Shown here one piece after another: positions 41,036 through 51,375 of a stretch of 64,000 nt of DNA; the stretch's first letter is position 1; each line of letters opens with the position of its first letter. The notes beneath the pieces are model-generated. The model was not told where the DNA came from. It saw nothing but the letters and a program-made list of their open reading frames with translations, and did not search any database. Source of the DNA: Williamsia maris (GTDB lineage Bacteria; Actinomycetota; Actinomycetes; Mycobacteriales; Mycobacteriaceae); assembly GCF_024171815.1 (NCBI RefSeq), contig NZ_JAMTCJ010000001.1, positions 1,240,001 to 1,304,000 of the forward strand, read 5' to 3'. Both the position numbers and the translations under genes were made by a program.

Positions 41036-44000
41036 GTGACCACCCCGATTCCGCCGCAGTACCTCCTGTCCTCGCAGGCTGGAGCACCGCGAACGCTCAT
41101 CGACATCCTCGCCGAGACCGCGCAGAGGCACCCCCAGGCACCGGCGATCGACGACGGCGACGTCGCGTTGAGTTATTCCGAGCTGTCCGAGGCGGTCGTC
41201 GAGGGTGGTCGGTGGCTGACCGGTCAGAAGATCGGTCGCGGCGACCGGGTCGGCATCCGGATGCCGTCGGGCTCTCGCGAGCTCTATCTCGCGATCCTCT
41301 CGGTGCTCTCCGCGGGTGCGGCCTACGTCCCGGTCGATGTGGACGACCCCGACGAGCGTGCCGATCTGGTGTTCGGCGAGGCGCAGGTCGCCGCCGTCAT
41401 CGACGCGACCGGACTGCACCGGACGCCTGCGGTCCGCGAGCGCGACGCCGACGACACCGCGCAGACCCCCACCCCCGACGACGACGCGTGGATCATCTTC
41501 ACCTCCGGGTCCACCGGCACACCCAAGGGCGTCGCGGTCACCCATCGCAACGCGGCGGCGTTCGTCGACGCCGAGGCCGACCTGTTCCTGCTCGACGAGC
41601 CGATCGGGCCCGGCGACCGCGTGCTGGCCGGGTTGTCGGTCGCCTTCGACGCCTCGTGCGAGGAGATGTGGCTCGCCTGGCGCCACGGCGGCTGCCTCGT
41701 CCCCGCGCCCCGAGCGCTCGTCCGCAGCGGCATGGACCTCGGTCCGTGGTTGGTCTCGCGCGACATCACGGTCGTCTCGACGGTCCCGACTCTGGCGTCG
41801 CTGTGGCCGGCCGAGGCACTCGAGGCGGTCCGTCTGCTCATCTTCGGCGGCGAGGCCTGCCCGCCCGAACTCGGCGAACGCCTCTCCGTGCCCGGGCGCG
41901 AGGTGTGGAACACCTACGGACCCACCGAGGCCACCGTCGTCGCGTGCGCGGCGTTGCTGACCGGCGAGTCCCCCGTCCGCATCGGCCTACCGCTCAAGGG
42001 CTGGGACCTGGCGGTCGTCGATCCCGCGGGCAACCCCGTCGCAGAGGGCGAGACCGGGGAGCTCGTGATCGGCGGCGTCGGACTGGCCCGTTACCTCGAC
42101 CCGGCCAAGGACGCCGAGAAGTACTCGGCGATGCCGACTCTCGGCTGGGACCGCGCCTACCGCAGCGGTGACCTCGTCCGCCTCGACGCGGCGGGTCTGG
42201 TGTTCGCCGGCCGTGCCGACGACCAGGTCAAGGTCGGTGGCCGTCGCATCGAACTCGGCGAGATCGACAACGCGCTGCAGAACCTCGCCGGCGTGGGCGG
42301 GGCCGCGGCCGCGGTCCGCAAGACCGCGGCGGGCAACTCGGTGCTCGTCGGATACCTCGTGTCCACCGACCCCGCGTTCGACATCGCCGCCGCGCACGCC
42401 GCCCTCGTCGCACAGCTGCCCGCGGCGCTCGTCCCGCGCCTCGCACTCGTCGACGAACTGCCCGCGAAGGTCTCGGGCAAGGTCGACCGCAACGCGCTGC
42501 CGTGGCCGCTGCCGGGGTCGACCGGCGACGGCGAACCGAATGATCTCGGCGCCACCGAGCAATGGGTGGCCGACAAGTGGACCGCGGTACTCGGGGTGAC
42601 CATCGTCGACCCGGACGCCGACTTCTTCAGCGAGGGCGGGAGTTCGCTCGGCGCAGCACAACTGGTGACCGGTCTGCGGGAGCGCTATCCCGAGGTGACC
42701 GTCGCTGATCTCTACGACCACCCCCGCCTGGGGTCTCTGGCGCAGATGCTCGACGACCTCAACCCGGGCATCATCGCCGAACCCCGCGAGGTGGCCCCGA
42801 CACCGCGCCTCGCCGGCCTCATCCAGGTCGCGCTCGCCGTGCCGCTGACCACGCTGACCGGACTGCAGTGGGCCACCTGGCTCGGGGTCGCCAACAACAT
42901 CGCCGCGACGTTCTCCGACGCACCCTGGCTCATCACGGTGAACTGGTGGATCCTGCTCGCCGCGTTCGTCGTCTTCATCACCCCGCCCGGACGCATGGTG
43001 ATCGCCGCCGTGGGATGTCGGACGTTGCTCGGCGGGGTCTCCCCCGGCAGCTACCCGCGCGGCGGCTCGGTGCACCTGCGGCTGTGGTTGGCCGAACGTC
43101 TCACCGAGGCCAGTGGTGCCGCCAACCTCGCCGGCGCGCCCTGGATGATCTACTTCGCGCGCTCCCTGGGCGCCGACATCGGCCACGGCGTCGACCTGCA
43201 CACATTGCCGCCGGTCACCGGCATGATCTCGCTGGGCGACCAGTGTTCGGTGGAGCCCGAGGTGGATCTCGCGGGCTGGTGGATCGACGGCGACGTCGTG
43301 CACATCGGCGACATCGAGATCGCCGAGCGCGCCACCATCGGCGCCCGCTCGACACTGCTGCCCGGCGCCCGCGTCGGTCGTGACGCCGTCGTGGCCCCGG
43401 GGTCGGCCGTCATGGGACGGGTCAAGGCGCGCCAGCACTGGGCGGGTTCACCGGCGGTCAAGACCGGTAAGGCGACCACGCCGTGGCCCGCCGAACGCCC
43501 GCCGCGACGCAGCCGGTGGGTGCCCATCTACGGCATCACCTCCATCGCCCTCGCCGGGATCCCGCTGGTGTCGCTGGCGGCCGGGCTGGCCGTGATCGGG
43601 TCGTGGGCTGCCGACGCCGACCGACTGCGGTCGGTGGCCCTGCGCTCGCTCGCCCTGCTGCCCGCGGCGACGGTCGTCTCGCTGGTCGTCTTCGCCGCCA
43701 TCACCGCGATCGGCGTCCGACTGCTGTCGCTCGGGATGGTCCAGGGCTACCACCCGGTCCGTTCCCGCGTGGGCTGGCAGATCTGGGCGACCGAGCGGCT
43801 GATGGACTCCGCACGCACCTTCCTGTTCCCGCTGTATGCGAGCCTGCTGACGCCGGGGTGGTTCCGACTGCTCGGCGCCGACATCGGCAAGGGCACCGAG
43901 ATCAGCACCGCGCTCGTGATCCCGAAGTTCACCTCGGTGGGCGACGGCGCGTTCCTCGCCGACGACACCATGGTCGGTTCCTACGAACTCGGCGGCGGCT

Positions 44001-44905
44001 GGATGCACATCGACGAGGCGAAGATCGGCAAGCGCGCGTTCCTCGGCAACTCGGGGATGACCGGTCCCGGCCGCAAGGTCCCGAAGAACAGCCTCGTCGC
44101 CGTCCTCTCGGCCACGCCGAGCAAGGCCAAGGCCGGGTCGAGCTGGTTGGGCAGCCCGCCGGTACGTCTGCGCCGTACCGCCGCCAACTCCGACACCACC
44201 CGAACCTTCGACCCGCCGACGAGGTTGAAAGTCGCCCGTGCGGTCGTGGAGACGATGCGCCTGATCCCGGTGATGATCACCTTCGGCCTGGGCCTGTTCG
44301 TGCTGATCGGTCTGCAGTACATCGCGTCGCGTTCGCAGTACTGGGTGGCGGCGCTGGTGAGCGGGCTGGTCCTGCTGGTGGCCGGTGCCATCGCCTGTTG
44401 CGTGGCCGCGGCGGCGAAGTGGTTGGTGGTGGGACGCATCGAGGTGGGCGAGCACCCGCTGTGGAGTTCGTTCATCTGGCGCAACGAGCTGTCGGATGCG
44501 TTCGTCGAGACCGTCGCCGCGCCGTGGTTCGCCAACGCCGCGACCGGCACCCCGATCCTCAACGTGTGGCTGCGGCTGCTCGGTGCACGGATCGGCAAGG
44601 GCGTCTGGTGTGAGACCTACTGGCTCCCCGAGGCCGACCTCGTCACCCTCGGCGACGGCGCGACCGTGCAGCGCGGGTGCGTGGTGCAGACCCATCTGTT
44701 CCACGACCGAGTGATGGCCATGGACCGGGTCACCCTCGGCGCGGGCGCGACCCTCGGACCGCACTGCGTCGCGCTCCCGGCGGCCGGCCTCGGCGAGGCG
44801 GCGACCGTCGGGCCCGCGTCACTGGTCATGCGTGGCGATGTCGTCCCGGACTACACCCGGTGGCAGGGCAACCCGATCGCGCCGTGGACGCGCACCGACG
44901 CGTGA
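41036..44905 (+). CDS. pls: Pls/PosA-type single-module poly-amino-acid synthetase
   Basis: Membrane-bound non-ribosomal peptide synthetase of 1289 residues with the layout of Streptomyces epsilon-poly-L-lysine synthetase (about 1320). An adenylation domain (1-500; IFTSGSTGTPKG, NTYGPTEAT, YRSGDLVR, VSGKVDRNAL) is followed by a thiolation domain with the phosphopantetheine Ser in EGGSSLG near 533. Then come six spans in three pairs flanking three hexapeptide-like soluble domains (about 705-812, 941-1048, 1175-1288), each opening LGADIG or LGARIG. No thioesterase or condensation domain of classical type is present. The specificity pocket begins FDASCEEMW; an acidic residue at the position of GrsA W239 suggests a basic amino acid. 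The start is GTG 41036. Confidence 0.9.
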   Translation: MTTPIPPQYLLSSQAGAPRTLIDILAETAQRHPQAPAIDDGDVALSYSELSEAVVEGGRWLTGQKIGRGDRVGIRMPSGSRELYLAILSVLSAGAAYVPVDVDDPDERADLVFGEAQVAAVIDATGLHRTPAVRERDADDTAQTPTPDDDAWIIFTSGSTGTPKGVAVTHRNAAAFVDAEADLFLLDEPIGPGDRVLAGLSVAFDASCEEMWLAWRHGGCLVPAPRALVRSGMDLGPWLVSRDITVVSTVPTLASLWPAEALEAVRLLIFGGEACPPELGERLSVPGREVWNTYGPTEATVVACAALLTGESPVRIGLPLKGWDLAVVDPAGNPVAEGETGELVIGGVGLARYLDPAKDAEKYSAMPTLGWDRAYRSGDLVRLDAAGLVFAGRADDQVKVGGRRIELGEIDNALQNLAGVGGAAAAVRKTAAGNSVLVGYLVSTDPAFDIAAAHAALVAQLPAALVPRLALVDELPAKVSGKVDRNALPWPLPGSTGDGEPNDLGATEQWVADKWTAVLGVTIVDPDADFFSEGGSSLGAAQLVTGLRERYPEVTVADLYDHPRLGSLAQMLDDLNPGIIAEPREVAPTPRLAGLIQVALAVPLTTLTGLQWATWLGVANNIAATFSDAPWLITVNWWILLAAFVVFITPPGRMVIAAVGCRTLLGGVSPGSYPRGGSVHLRLWLAERLTEASGAANLAGAPWMIYFARSLGADIGHGVDLHTLPPVTGMISLGDQCSVEPEVDLAGWWIDGDVVHIGDIEIAERATIGARSTLLPGARVGRDAVVAPGSAVMGRVKARQHWAGSPAVKTGKATTPWPAERPPRRSRWVPIYGITSIALAGIPLVSLAAGLAVIGSWAADADRLRSVALRSLALLPAATVVSLVVFAAITAIGVRLLSLGMVQGYHPVRSRVGWQIWATERLMDSARTFLFPLYASLLTPGWFRLLGADIGKGTEISTALVIPKFTSVGDGAFLADDTMVGSYELGGGWMHIDEAKIGKRAFLGNSGMTGPGRKVPKNSLVAVLSATPSKAKAGSSWLGSPPVRLRRTAANSDTTRTFDPPTRLKVARAVVETMRLIPVMITFGLGLFVLIGLQYIASRSQYWVAALVSGLVLLVAGAIACCVAAAAKWLVVGRIEVGEHPLWSSFIWRNELSDAFVETVAAPWFANAATGTPILNVWLRLLGARIGKGVWCETYWLPEADLVTLGDGATVQRGCVVQTHLFHDRVMAMDRVTLGAGATLGPHCVALPAAGLGEAATVGPASLVMRGDVVPDYTRWQGNPIAPWTRTDA

Positions 44906-44907
44906 GG

Positions 44908-45330
44908 TCAGACCTCGCGCCTACCGCGTCGTCGGCCGGTCACGAAGCCGTCCACACCTGTCCGTCCGGTGTCGGCCAGGCCCACCGCGACCAAGGCCGC
45001 GATCAGTGCGAGCGGGAACTCGTAGCCGCCGTCGAAGTTCCAGAAGCCCTTGTCGGCGTGGACGGTGACGATCGCACCGATCATGTCGATGATGAGCAGG
45101 ATCGACACCAGCGGCGTCAGGATGCCCACGATCAGCAGGATGCCGCCGACGAACTCGACCCAGGTCGCGTAGTGGGCGCTGAACTCCGGGAACGGCACGT
45201 CCATGGCGCGAAAACCCGCCTCGGTCTTGTCGATACCGTTCGTGTGCAGCTTCTGCCATCCGTGCATGATGAAGATGAACCCGAGGATCACTCGCGCCAC
45301 CAACGACGTGAAACTTCTCGATGTACCCAT
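44908..45330 (-). CDS. DoxX-family membrane protein
   Basis: A 140-residue four-span protein: LVARVILGFIFIMHGWQKL, WVEFVGGILLIVGILTPLVSILLIIDMIGAIV and PLALIAALVAVGLAD. This is the DoxX pattern, including the Gly-Trp-Gln-Lys motif after span one. In mycobacteria DoxX takes part in an oxidoreductase complex for oxidative stress; other members are uncharacterised. The start at 45330 has AGGA upstream. It sits on the opposite strand between pls and the M1 peptidase, its stop two bases from the pls stop. Confidence 0.88.
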   Translation of the reverse strand: MGTSRSFTSLVARVILGFIFIMHGWQKLHTNGIDKTEAGFRAMDVPFPEFSAHYATWVEFVGGILLIVGILTPLVSILLIIDMIGAIVTVHADKGFWNFDGGYEFPLALIAALVAVGLADTGRTGVDGFVTGRRRGRREV

Positions 45331-45499
45331 GAGGTGTCCTTCCCGACGACTGCGCCCGACATGTCCGGTCCGCTCGAACGCTACCGGCTGCGCCGCCGGG
45401 TGACGCCGAACCCGGCCGATCCGCGGGCCGGTGGTCCGGCGGGTAACCTCGTACCACCACAATCGAACCGACGAGATGACGTGCGCGACTGGAGGATGG

Positions 45500-46876
45500 G
45501 TGCCGAGTAGGACTGGCAAAGGTGCGCGCGATTCGGACACCGGGACGGGTCCCCTGCTCGGCGACCCCGACGACGGTCTCGATCCGTACCTGCCGAAGAA
45601 CGGCAACCTCGGTTATCGCGTGAGCCGCTATGACCTCGACCTCGAGTACAAGGTGGCCAGCAACCGGTTGGCGGGCACGGCCACCATCACCGCCACCGCG
45701 ATCAACACGCTGGGTCGGTTCAGCCTCGACCTCGCGACGTCGCTGTCGGTGTCGCGGGTGTCGGTCAACGGCAAGCGGGCCTCCCGCTACAGCCAGCGCA
45801 CCAACAAACTCTCCGTCACCCCGGCCGACTCACTGCCCCCGGGCGGGGCGATGACCGTCGTCGTGAAGTACTCCGGGTCGCCCAAGCCGATCCGCGGACC
45901 GTGGGGCGAGGTCGGGTGGGAGGAACTCACCGAGGGTGCGCTATGCGCCAGCCAGCCCAACGGCGCCGCGTCGTGGTTCCCCTGCGACGATCACCCCAGC
46001 TCCAAGGCGAGCTACCGCATCGCGATCACCACCGAGTCGCCGTATCTGGCGGTGGCCAACGGAACGCTGCAGCGCAAACGCACCAAGGCCGGTTCGACGA
46101 CGTGGATCTACGAGCAGGTCGAACCGATGGCCACCTACCTGGCGACCATCCAGATCGGCCCCTACGTGCAGACGACGCTCGCGACCCGGCCGGTCAAGAT
46201 CAAAGCCGTTCTGCCCGAACGACTCAAGACCAACTTCGCCTCCGATTTCGCCCGCCAGAAGGACATGGTGTCGGCGTTCAGCGAGATGTTCGGTCCCTAC
46301 CCGTTCCCGGCGTACACGGTCGTCGTCACCGACGACAACCTCGAGATCCCCATCGAGGCCCAGGGCCTGTCCACGTTCGGCGCCAACCACTGCGACGGCA
46401 CCGGCCGCTCCGAACGTCTCGTCGCCCACGAGTTGGCCCACCAGTGGTTCGGCAACTCGCTCACGCTGGCACGGTGGGCCGACATCTGGCTGCACGAGGG
46501 CTTCGCCTGCTACAGCGAGTGGCTGTGGTCGGAGCACTCCGGCGGACAGTCAGCGGACTCACTCGCCCGCTACCACCATCGCCAGTTGTCCAGTGCACGA
46601 CAGGATCTCGAGGTCGGCGATCCGGGCCCGGACTCGATGTTCGACGACCGGGTCTACAAGCGCGGCGCACTCACTCTGCACGCACTACGGGTGAGCGTCG
46701 GCGACGACGAGTTCTTCGAGCTCCTCAAGGAATGGACACGCGAGTACCGCTACAGCTCGGTGTCGACCGACGACTTCACCGCGCTGGCCGCTCGGCACAG
46801 CGAGGAATCGCTCAACCGGCTGTGGCAGCAGTGGCTCCACGAGAAGCCGCTGCCGCCCTTCCCCGTGGCCGGCTGA
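45500..46876 (+). CDS. M1-family zinc metallopeptidase
   Basis: Aminopeptidase-type enzyme of about 458 residues, shorter than full PepN because it lacks the C-terminal helical domain. The zinc site HELAHQWFGN (near residue 309) with the third ligand Glu in LHEGFACYSEW is intact. The exopeptidase motif GxMEN is altered to IEAQGL: Glu kept, Met and Asn replaced. An N-terminal beta-saddle domain begins near YRVSRYDLDLEYKV. No signal peptide is obvious. The start is uncertain: GTG 45500 (GGAGG four bases upstream) or ATG 45476. It lies 0.6 kb beyond pls; cutting of the poly-amino-acid is a possible role. Confidence 0.88.
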   Translation: MPSRTGKGARDSDTGTGPLLGDPDDGLDPYLPKNGNLGYRVSRYDLDLEYKVASNRLAGTATITATAINTLGRFSLDLATSLSVSRVSVNGKRASRYSQRTNKLSVTPADSLPPGGAMTVVVKYSGSPKPIRGPWGEVGWEELTEGALCASQPNGAASWFPCDDHPSSKASYRIAITTESPYLAVANGTLQRKRTKAGSTTWIYEQVEPMATYLATIQIGPYVQTTLATRPVKIKAVLPERLKTNFASDFARQKDMVSAFSEMFGPYPFPAYTVVVTDDNLEIPIEAQGLSTFGANHCDGTGRSERLVAHELAHQWFGNSLTLARWADIWLHEGFACYSEWLWSEHSGGQSADSLARYHHRQLSSARQDLEVGDPGPDSMFDDRVYKRGALTLHALRVSVGDDEFFELLKEWTREYRYSSVSTDDFTALAARHSEESLNRLWQQWLHEKPLPPFPVAG

Positions 46877-46892
46877 GCGAGTCGTCCCTGGG

Positions 46893-47369
46893 TCAGGCGC
46901 GCTCGTCGGGGACGACGTGCACGGCGGCCTCCTCGGCCGACGCCGCGGCACCGTCGAATCCGATGTCCTCGGCCGTCTCCTGGCTCGACAGGTGCGCATC
47001 GACGCCCTCGTCGGGTGCGAGCAACCGGCCGGACCGTTCGTCGCCGACCTCGTTGTCGTACTCATCGATGTCGTCGGGGACACCGTCGGGGTCGGGCGCC
47101 GGCGGATCGTCGTGCAGGTTGATCTGCGCGGCCGGGTCCGGCTCCTCCTCGGCGAGGTGCTCGTCGAGCGATTCACCCTCGCGCTGGTCCTCGGCCGTCA
47201 CGCCGTATCGCATTGCCTTGCTGGGCTTCTCCGGCGGGGAGTAGCCCTCGTCGAGGACGTCTTCCACCCCTCGATCGTCGAGCGTGTCCCCAGGCTGCAG
47301 TTGGTCGTCGGAGTCGAGGCTGTACTCGCCGTCCGAACCTTCGGGTGTGCTGTCGACGTCGTCACTCAT
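46893..47369 (-). CDS. Acidic DUF5709 protein
   Basis: A 158-residue strongly acidic, probably disordered protein. It contains the DUF5709 pattern: TLDDRGVEDVLDEGYSPPEKPSKAMRYG, then GESLDEHLAEEEPD, and a C-terminal AEDIGFDGAAASAEEAAVHVV. The family is widespread in actinobacteria and has no known function. TAGGGT followed by GGAGAG and the ATG at 47369 allows either leaderless or SD-driven translation. Confidence 0.82.
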   Translation of the reverse strand: MSDDVDSTPEGSDGEYSLDSDDQLQPGDTLDDRGVEDVLDEGYSPPEKPSKAMRYGVTAEDQREGESLDEHLAEEEPDPAAQINLHDDPPAPDPDGVPDDIDEYDNEVGDERSGRLLAPDEGVDAHLSSQETAEDIGFDGAAASAEEAAVHVVPDERA

Positions 47370-47424
47370 CTCTCCACCCTAACCATGACGGTCGGGGGCG
47401 GTTGCCTGCGGCGGGGCAGGGCGC

Positions 47425-47430
47425 AATAGT
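47425..47430 (+). promoter_or_regulatory. -10 box of the PPOX gene (leaderless)
   Basis: AATAGT ends 6 bases before the ATG at 47437. Confidence 0.4.
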
Positions 47431-47436
47431 CGACCC

Positions 47437-47862
47437 ATGGCGACCTCACCGGCACTGCTCGACCTCATCACCGCACACGACCAGGGCGTACTCGCGACGA
47501 TCCGCCGCGACGGCCGTCCGCAGCTGTCGACGGTGAACTACGCCTACGACGAGGGGGCACGGCTGCTCCGCGTCTCGATCACCGACGGACGCGCGAAGAC
47601 CGCCAACCTCCGCCGGGACCCTCGCGCGGCGTTGCACGTCAGCAGTCCCGACGGGTGGTCGTACGCGGTCGCCGACGGGGCCGCCGACCTGAGCGCGGTG
47701 GCCACCGCCCCCGACGACGACGCCGTCGCGGAGTTGATCGAGCTGTACCGCGCCATCGGCGGTGAGCACGACGACTGGGACGACTACCGCCGCGCGATGA
47801 TCGCCGACGGCCGCCTGGTCCTGCGCCTGCACGTCGACCACCTCTACGGCCAGGCCCGCTGA
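47437..47862 (+). CDS. PPOX-class flavin/F420-dependent oxidoreductase
   Basis: A 141-residue split-barrel flavoprotein of the Rv1155/TIGR03618 type. Landmarks are GVLATIRRDGRPQLSTVNYAYD, LLRVSITDGRAKTANLRRDPRAALHV and VLRLHVDHLYGQAR. The family reduces substrates with F420H2 or FMN; the presence of fgd1 in this window makes F420 a reasonable cofactor. Substrate unknown. Its TGA stop is part of the left edge of a repeat array. Confidence 0.88.
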   Translation: MATSPALLDLITAHDQGVLATIRRDGRPQLSTVNYAYDEGARLLRVSITDGRAKTANLRRDPRAALHVSSPDGWSYAVADGAADLSAVATAPDDDAVAELIELYRAIGGEHDDWDDYRRAMIADGRLVLRLHVDHLYGQAR

Positions 47863-48058
47863 CCCGCCAGTTGGGCACGTAACACCCGCAGTTGGGCACC
47901 TAACGACCGCAGTTGGGCACGTAACACTCGCAGTTGGGCACCTGCAACGTCCTCCGGGGGCACAAGTGCCCAACTGACCAAGCTACGTGCCCAACCGGCG
48001 TCGTTACGTGCCCAACTGGCGTCGTTAGGTGCCCAACTGACGGGTGTCAGGCGTCGCG
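47860..48058. repeat. Eight-unit opposed array of 21-base CAGTTGGGCAC repeats
   Basis: Four direct units (CAGTTGGGCACGTAACACCCG type, from 47868, period about 21) are followed, after CGTCCTCCGGGGG, by four inverted units (GTGCCCAACTG or GTGCCCAACCG). The array lies between the PPOX gene and convergent rmlC and could form a long cruciform or hairpin. Its first 22 bases, beginning with the TGA stop, equal 6287-6308, and its last 16 (GTGTCAGGCGTCGCGC, 48043-48058) equal 6410-6425. Confidence 0.88.
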
Positions 48059-48673
48059 CGCGGCGAGGCCCGAGAGGTAGCGATCGACGTCGTCGAGGTG
48101 CGGCAGCAACCCGCTTGCGACAGCCTCGTCCAGCGACGGGGCGGCAGTGTCCTTGTCCGACAACGACACCTCGAGCGGGCTCCCGTCGCGGCCGACGACG
48201 GGCCAGTCGATGCCGATGGTCGGATCGAGCGGATGGATGCCGTGTTCGCCGCCCGGGTTGTATCCGGTGGAGCAGAAGTAGGCGACGGTGGAGTCGTCGG
48301 CCAGCGACAGGAACGCGTGACCGAGTCCCTCGGACAGGTAGATGGCCCGTCGATCGACGTCGTCGAGCACGACGCTGTCCCACTGCCCGAACGTCGGCGA
48401 GCCGACGCGGATGTCGACGACGACGTCGAGAACGGCGCCACGCGAACAGGTCACGTACTTCGCCTGCCCCGGTGGGGTGTCGGCGAAGTGGACTCCACGC
48501 AGCACGCCGGCCGCCGACACCGAGATGTTGACCTGGGCGAGCGAGAACTCGTGACCGATCAGCTCACCGAGAACGGGCGCCTTGAACGCCTCGAGGAACA
48601 CCCCCCGCGGATCGGGGTGCTGCACCGGGGTGATCTCCCACGAGCCGGCGATCGACAGCGGACGGACGCGCAT
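48047..48673 (-). CDS. rmlC: dTDP-4-dehydrorhamnose 3,5-epimerase
   Basis: Cupin-fold epimerase of dTDP-L-rhamnose synthesis, 208 residues. The motif GVLRGVHFADTPPGQAKYV holds the catalytic His, VLDVVVDIRVGSPTFG and IYLSEGLGHAFLSL are the expected core strands, and a Tyr/Asp set lies in FCSTGYNPGGEHGI. Rhamnose links arabinogalactan to peptidoglycan in mycolata, so the gene is probably essential. It lies three bases downstream of rmlA in one operon. Its last three codons (Arg-Asp-Ala) and stop are inside a repeated sequence. Confidence 0.96.
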   Translation of the reverse strand: MRVRPLSIAGSWEITPVQHPDPRGVFLEAFKAPVLGELIGHEFSLAQVNISVSAAGVLRGVHFADTPPGQAKYVTCSRGAVLDVVVDIRVGSPTFGQWDSVVLDDVDRRAIYLSEGLGHAFLSLADDSTVAYFCSTGYNPGGEHGIHPLDPTIGIDWPVVGRDGSPLEVSLSDKDTAAPSLDEAVASGLLPHLDDVDRYLSGLAARDA

Positions 48674-48676
48674 GCC

Positions 48677-49546
48677 TCACAACCCCCGCTCGAGGATGCC
48701 GAGGAGGTAATCCCCGTAGCCGGACTTGGTCAGCTTCTCCGCCCGGGCCCGCAGTTCGTCGTCGCCGATGTAGCCGCGTCGCCACGCGATCTCCTCGGGG
48801 ACCGCGATCTTGAGGCCCTGACGCTGTTCGACCGTTCGCACGAAATTCCCGGCGTCCTGCAGCGAGTCGAACGTGCCGGTGTCGAGCCATGCGGTTCCCC
48901 GCGGCAGGACGTGGACCTGCAGTCGGCCCGCGTCCAGGTAGGTCCGGTTGATGTCGGTGATCTCGTATTCGCCGCGGGCGCTCGGGGTGAGCCCGCGCGC
49001 GATCTCGACCACGTCGTTGTCATAGAAGTACAACCCCGGGACGGCGTAGTTCGACCGCGGGTTGTCCGGCTTCTCCTGCAGCGCAATGGCCGTGCCCGAG
49101 GCGTCGAAGTCGACGACGCCGTACGCACTGGGATCGGCGACCCAGTACGCGAACACCGCTCCCCCGTCGACATCGGAGAACCGCATCAGCTGGTTACCCA
49201 GCCCCGGACCATAGAAGATGTTGTCGCCCAACACCAGTGCGACGGTGTCGCCCCCGATGTGATCGGCCCCGAGGACGAACGCCTGCGCGAGACCGTCCGG
49301 GGACGGCTGCACCGCGTAGGTGATCGAGATGCCGAACTGCTCGCCGTTGCCCAACAGATGCGAAAACGATTCCGCATCACCGGGTGTGGTGATGACCAGG
49401 ATGTCGGTGATGCCCGCGAGCATCAGTGTCGACAGCGGGTAGTAGATCATCGGTTTGTCGTAGACCGGGACGAGCTGCTTGCTCACCCCGAGGGTGATCG
49501 GATGCAGCCGCGAACCGGTCCCACCGGCCAGAATGATTCCCCGCAT
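48677..49546 (-). CDS. rmlA: Glucose-1-phosphate thymidylyltransferase
   Basis: First enzyme of dTDP-rhamnose synthesis, 289 residues. Signature [26 protein letters not shown] at the N-terminus, [10 protein letters not shown], the sugar-binding [11 protein letters not shown], and [10 protein letters not shown] near residue 220. The ATG at 49546 is 6 bases after TAGTGT on the minus strand, suggesting a leaderless transcript shared with rmlC. It is divergent from rmlB. Confidence 0.97.
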   Translation of the reverse strand: MRGIILAGGTGSRLHPITLGVSKQLVPVYDKPMIYYPLSTLMLAGITDILVITTPGDAESFSHLLGNGEQFGISITYAVQPSPDGLAQAFVLGADHIGGDTVALVLGDNIFYGPGLGNQLMRFSDVDGGAVFAYWVADPSAYGVVDFDASGTAIALQEKPDNPRSNYAVPGLYFYDNDVVEIARGLTPSARGEYEITDINRTYLDAGRLQVHVLPRGTAWLDTGTFDSLQDAGNFVRTVEQRQGLKIAVPEEIAWRRGYIGDDELRARAEKLTKSGYGDYLLGILERGL

Positions 49547-49552
49547 GGCGAC

Positions 49553-49558
49553 ACACTA
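49553..49558 (-). promoter_or_regulatory. -10 box of rmlA-rmlC (leaderless)
   Basis: TAGTGT on the minus strand, 6 bases, then ATG 49546. On the plus strand TAGGCT at 49610-49615 may serve rmlB. Confidence 0.45.
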
Positions 49559-49569
49559 TGCCCCGGTGA

Positions 49570-51284
<1,715 letters not shown>

Positions 51285-51291
51285 GGCGGCC

Positions 51292-51362
51292 ACACTACCC
51301 AACGCATGTCAATTGTTGAGTGTTCACTCAGAATGTGCAACGATTTTCTGAGTCCGCACTCA
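51292..51362. promoter_or_regulatory. TetR/MFS divergent promoter with two TGAGT palindromes
   Basis: TGAGTGTTCACTCA (51317-51330, six-base perfect arms) and TGAGTCCGCACTCA (51349-51362, five-base arms) have centres 32 bases apart, three helical turns. The -10 TAGTGT of the TetR gene is at 51297-51292 on the minus strand. The second site is next to the MFS ribosome site. Confidence 0.75.
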
Positions 51363-51375
51363 ACCTGGAGGCACC

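Noticed and set aside
45431-45499. Longer M1 peptidase N-terminus from GTG 45431
   Set aside because: The likely -10 box TAACCT at 45444-45449 lies inside it, so the transcript would start downstream of that codon.
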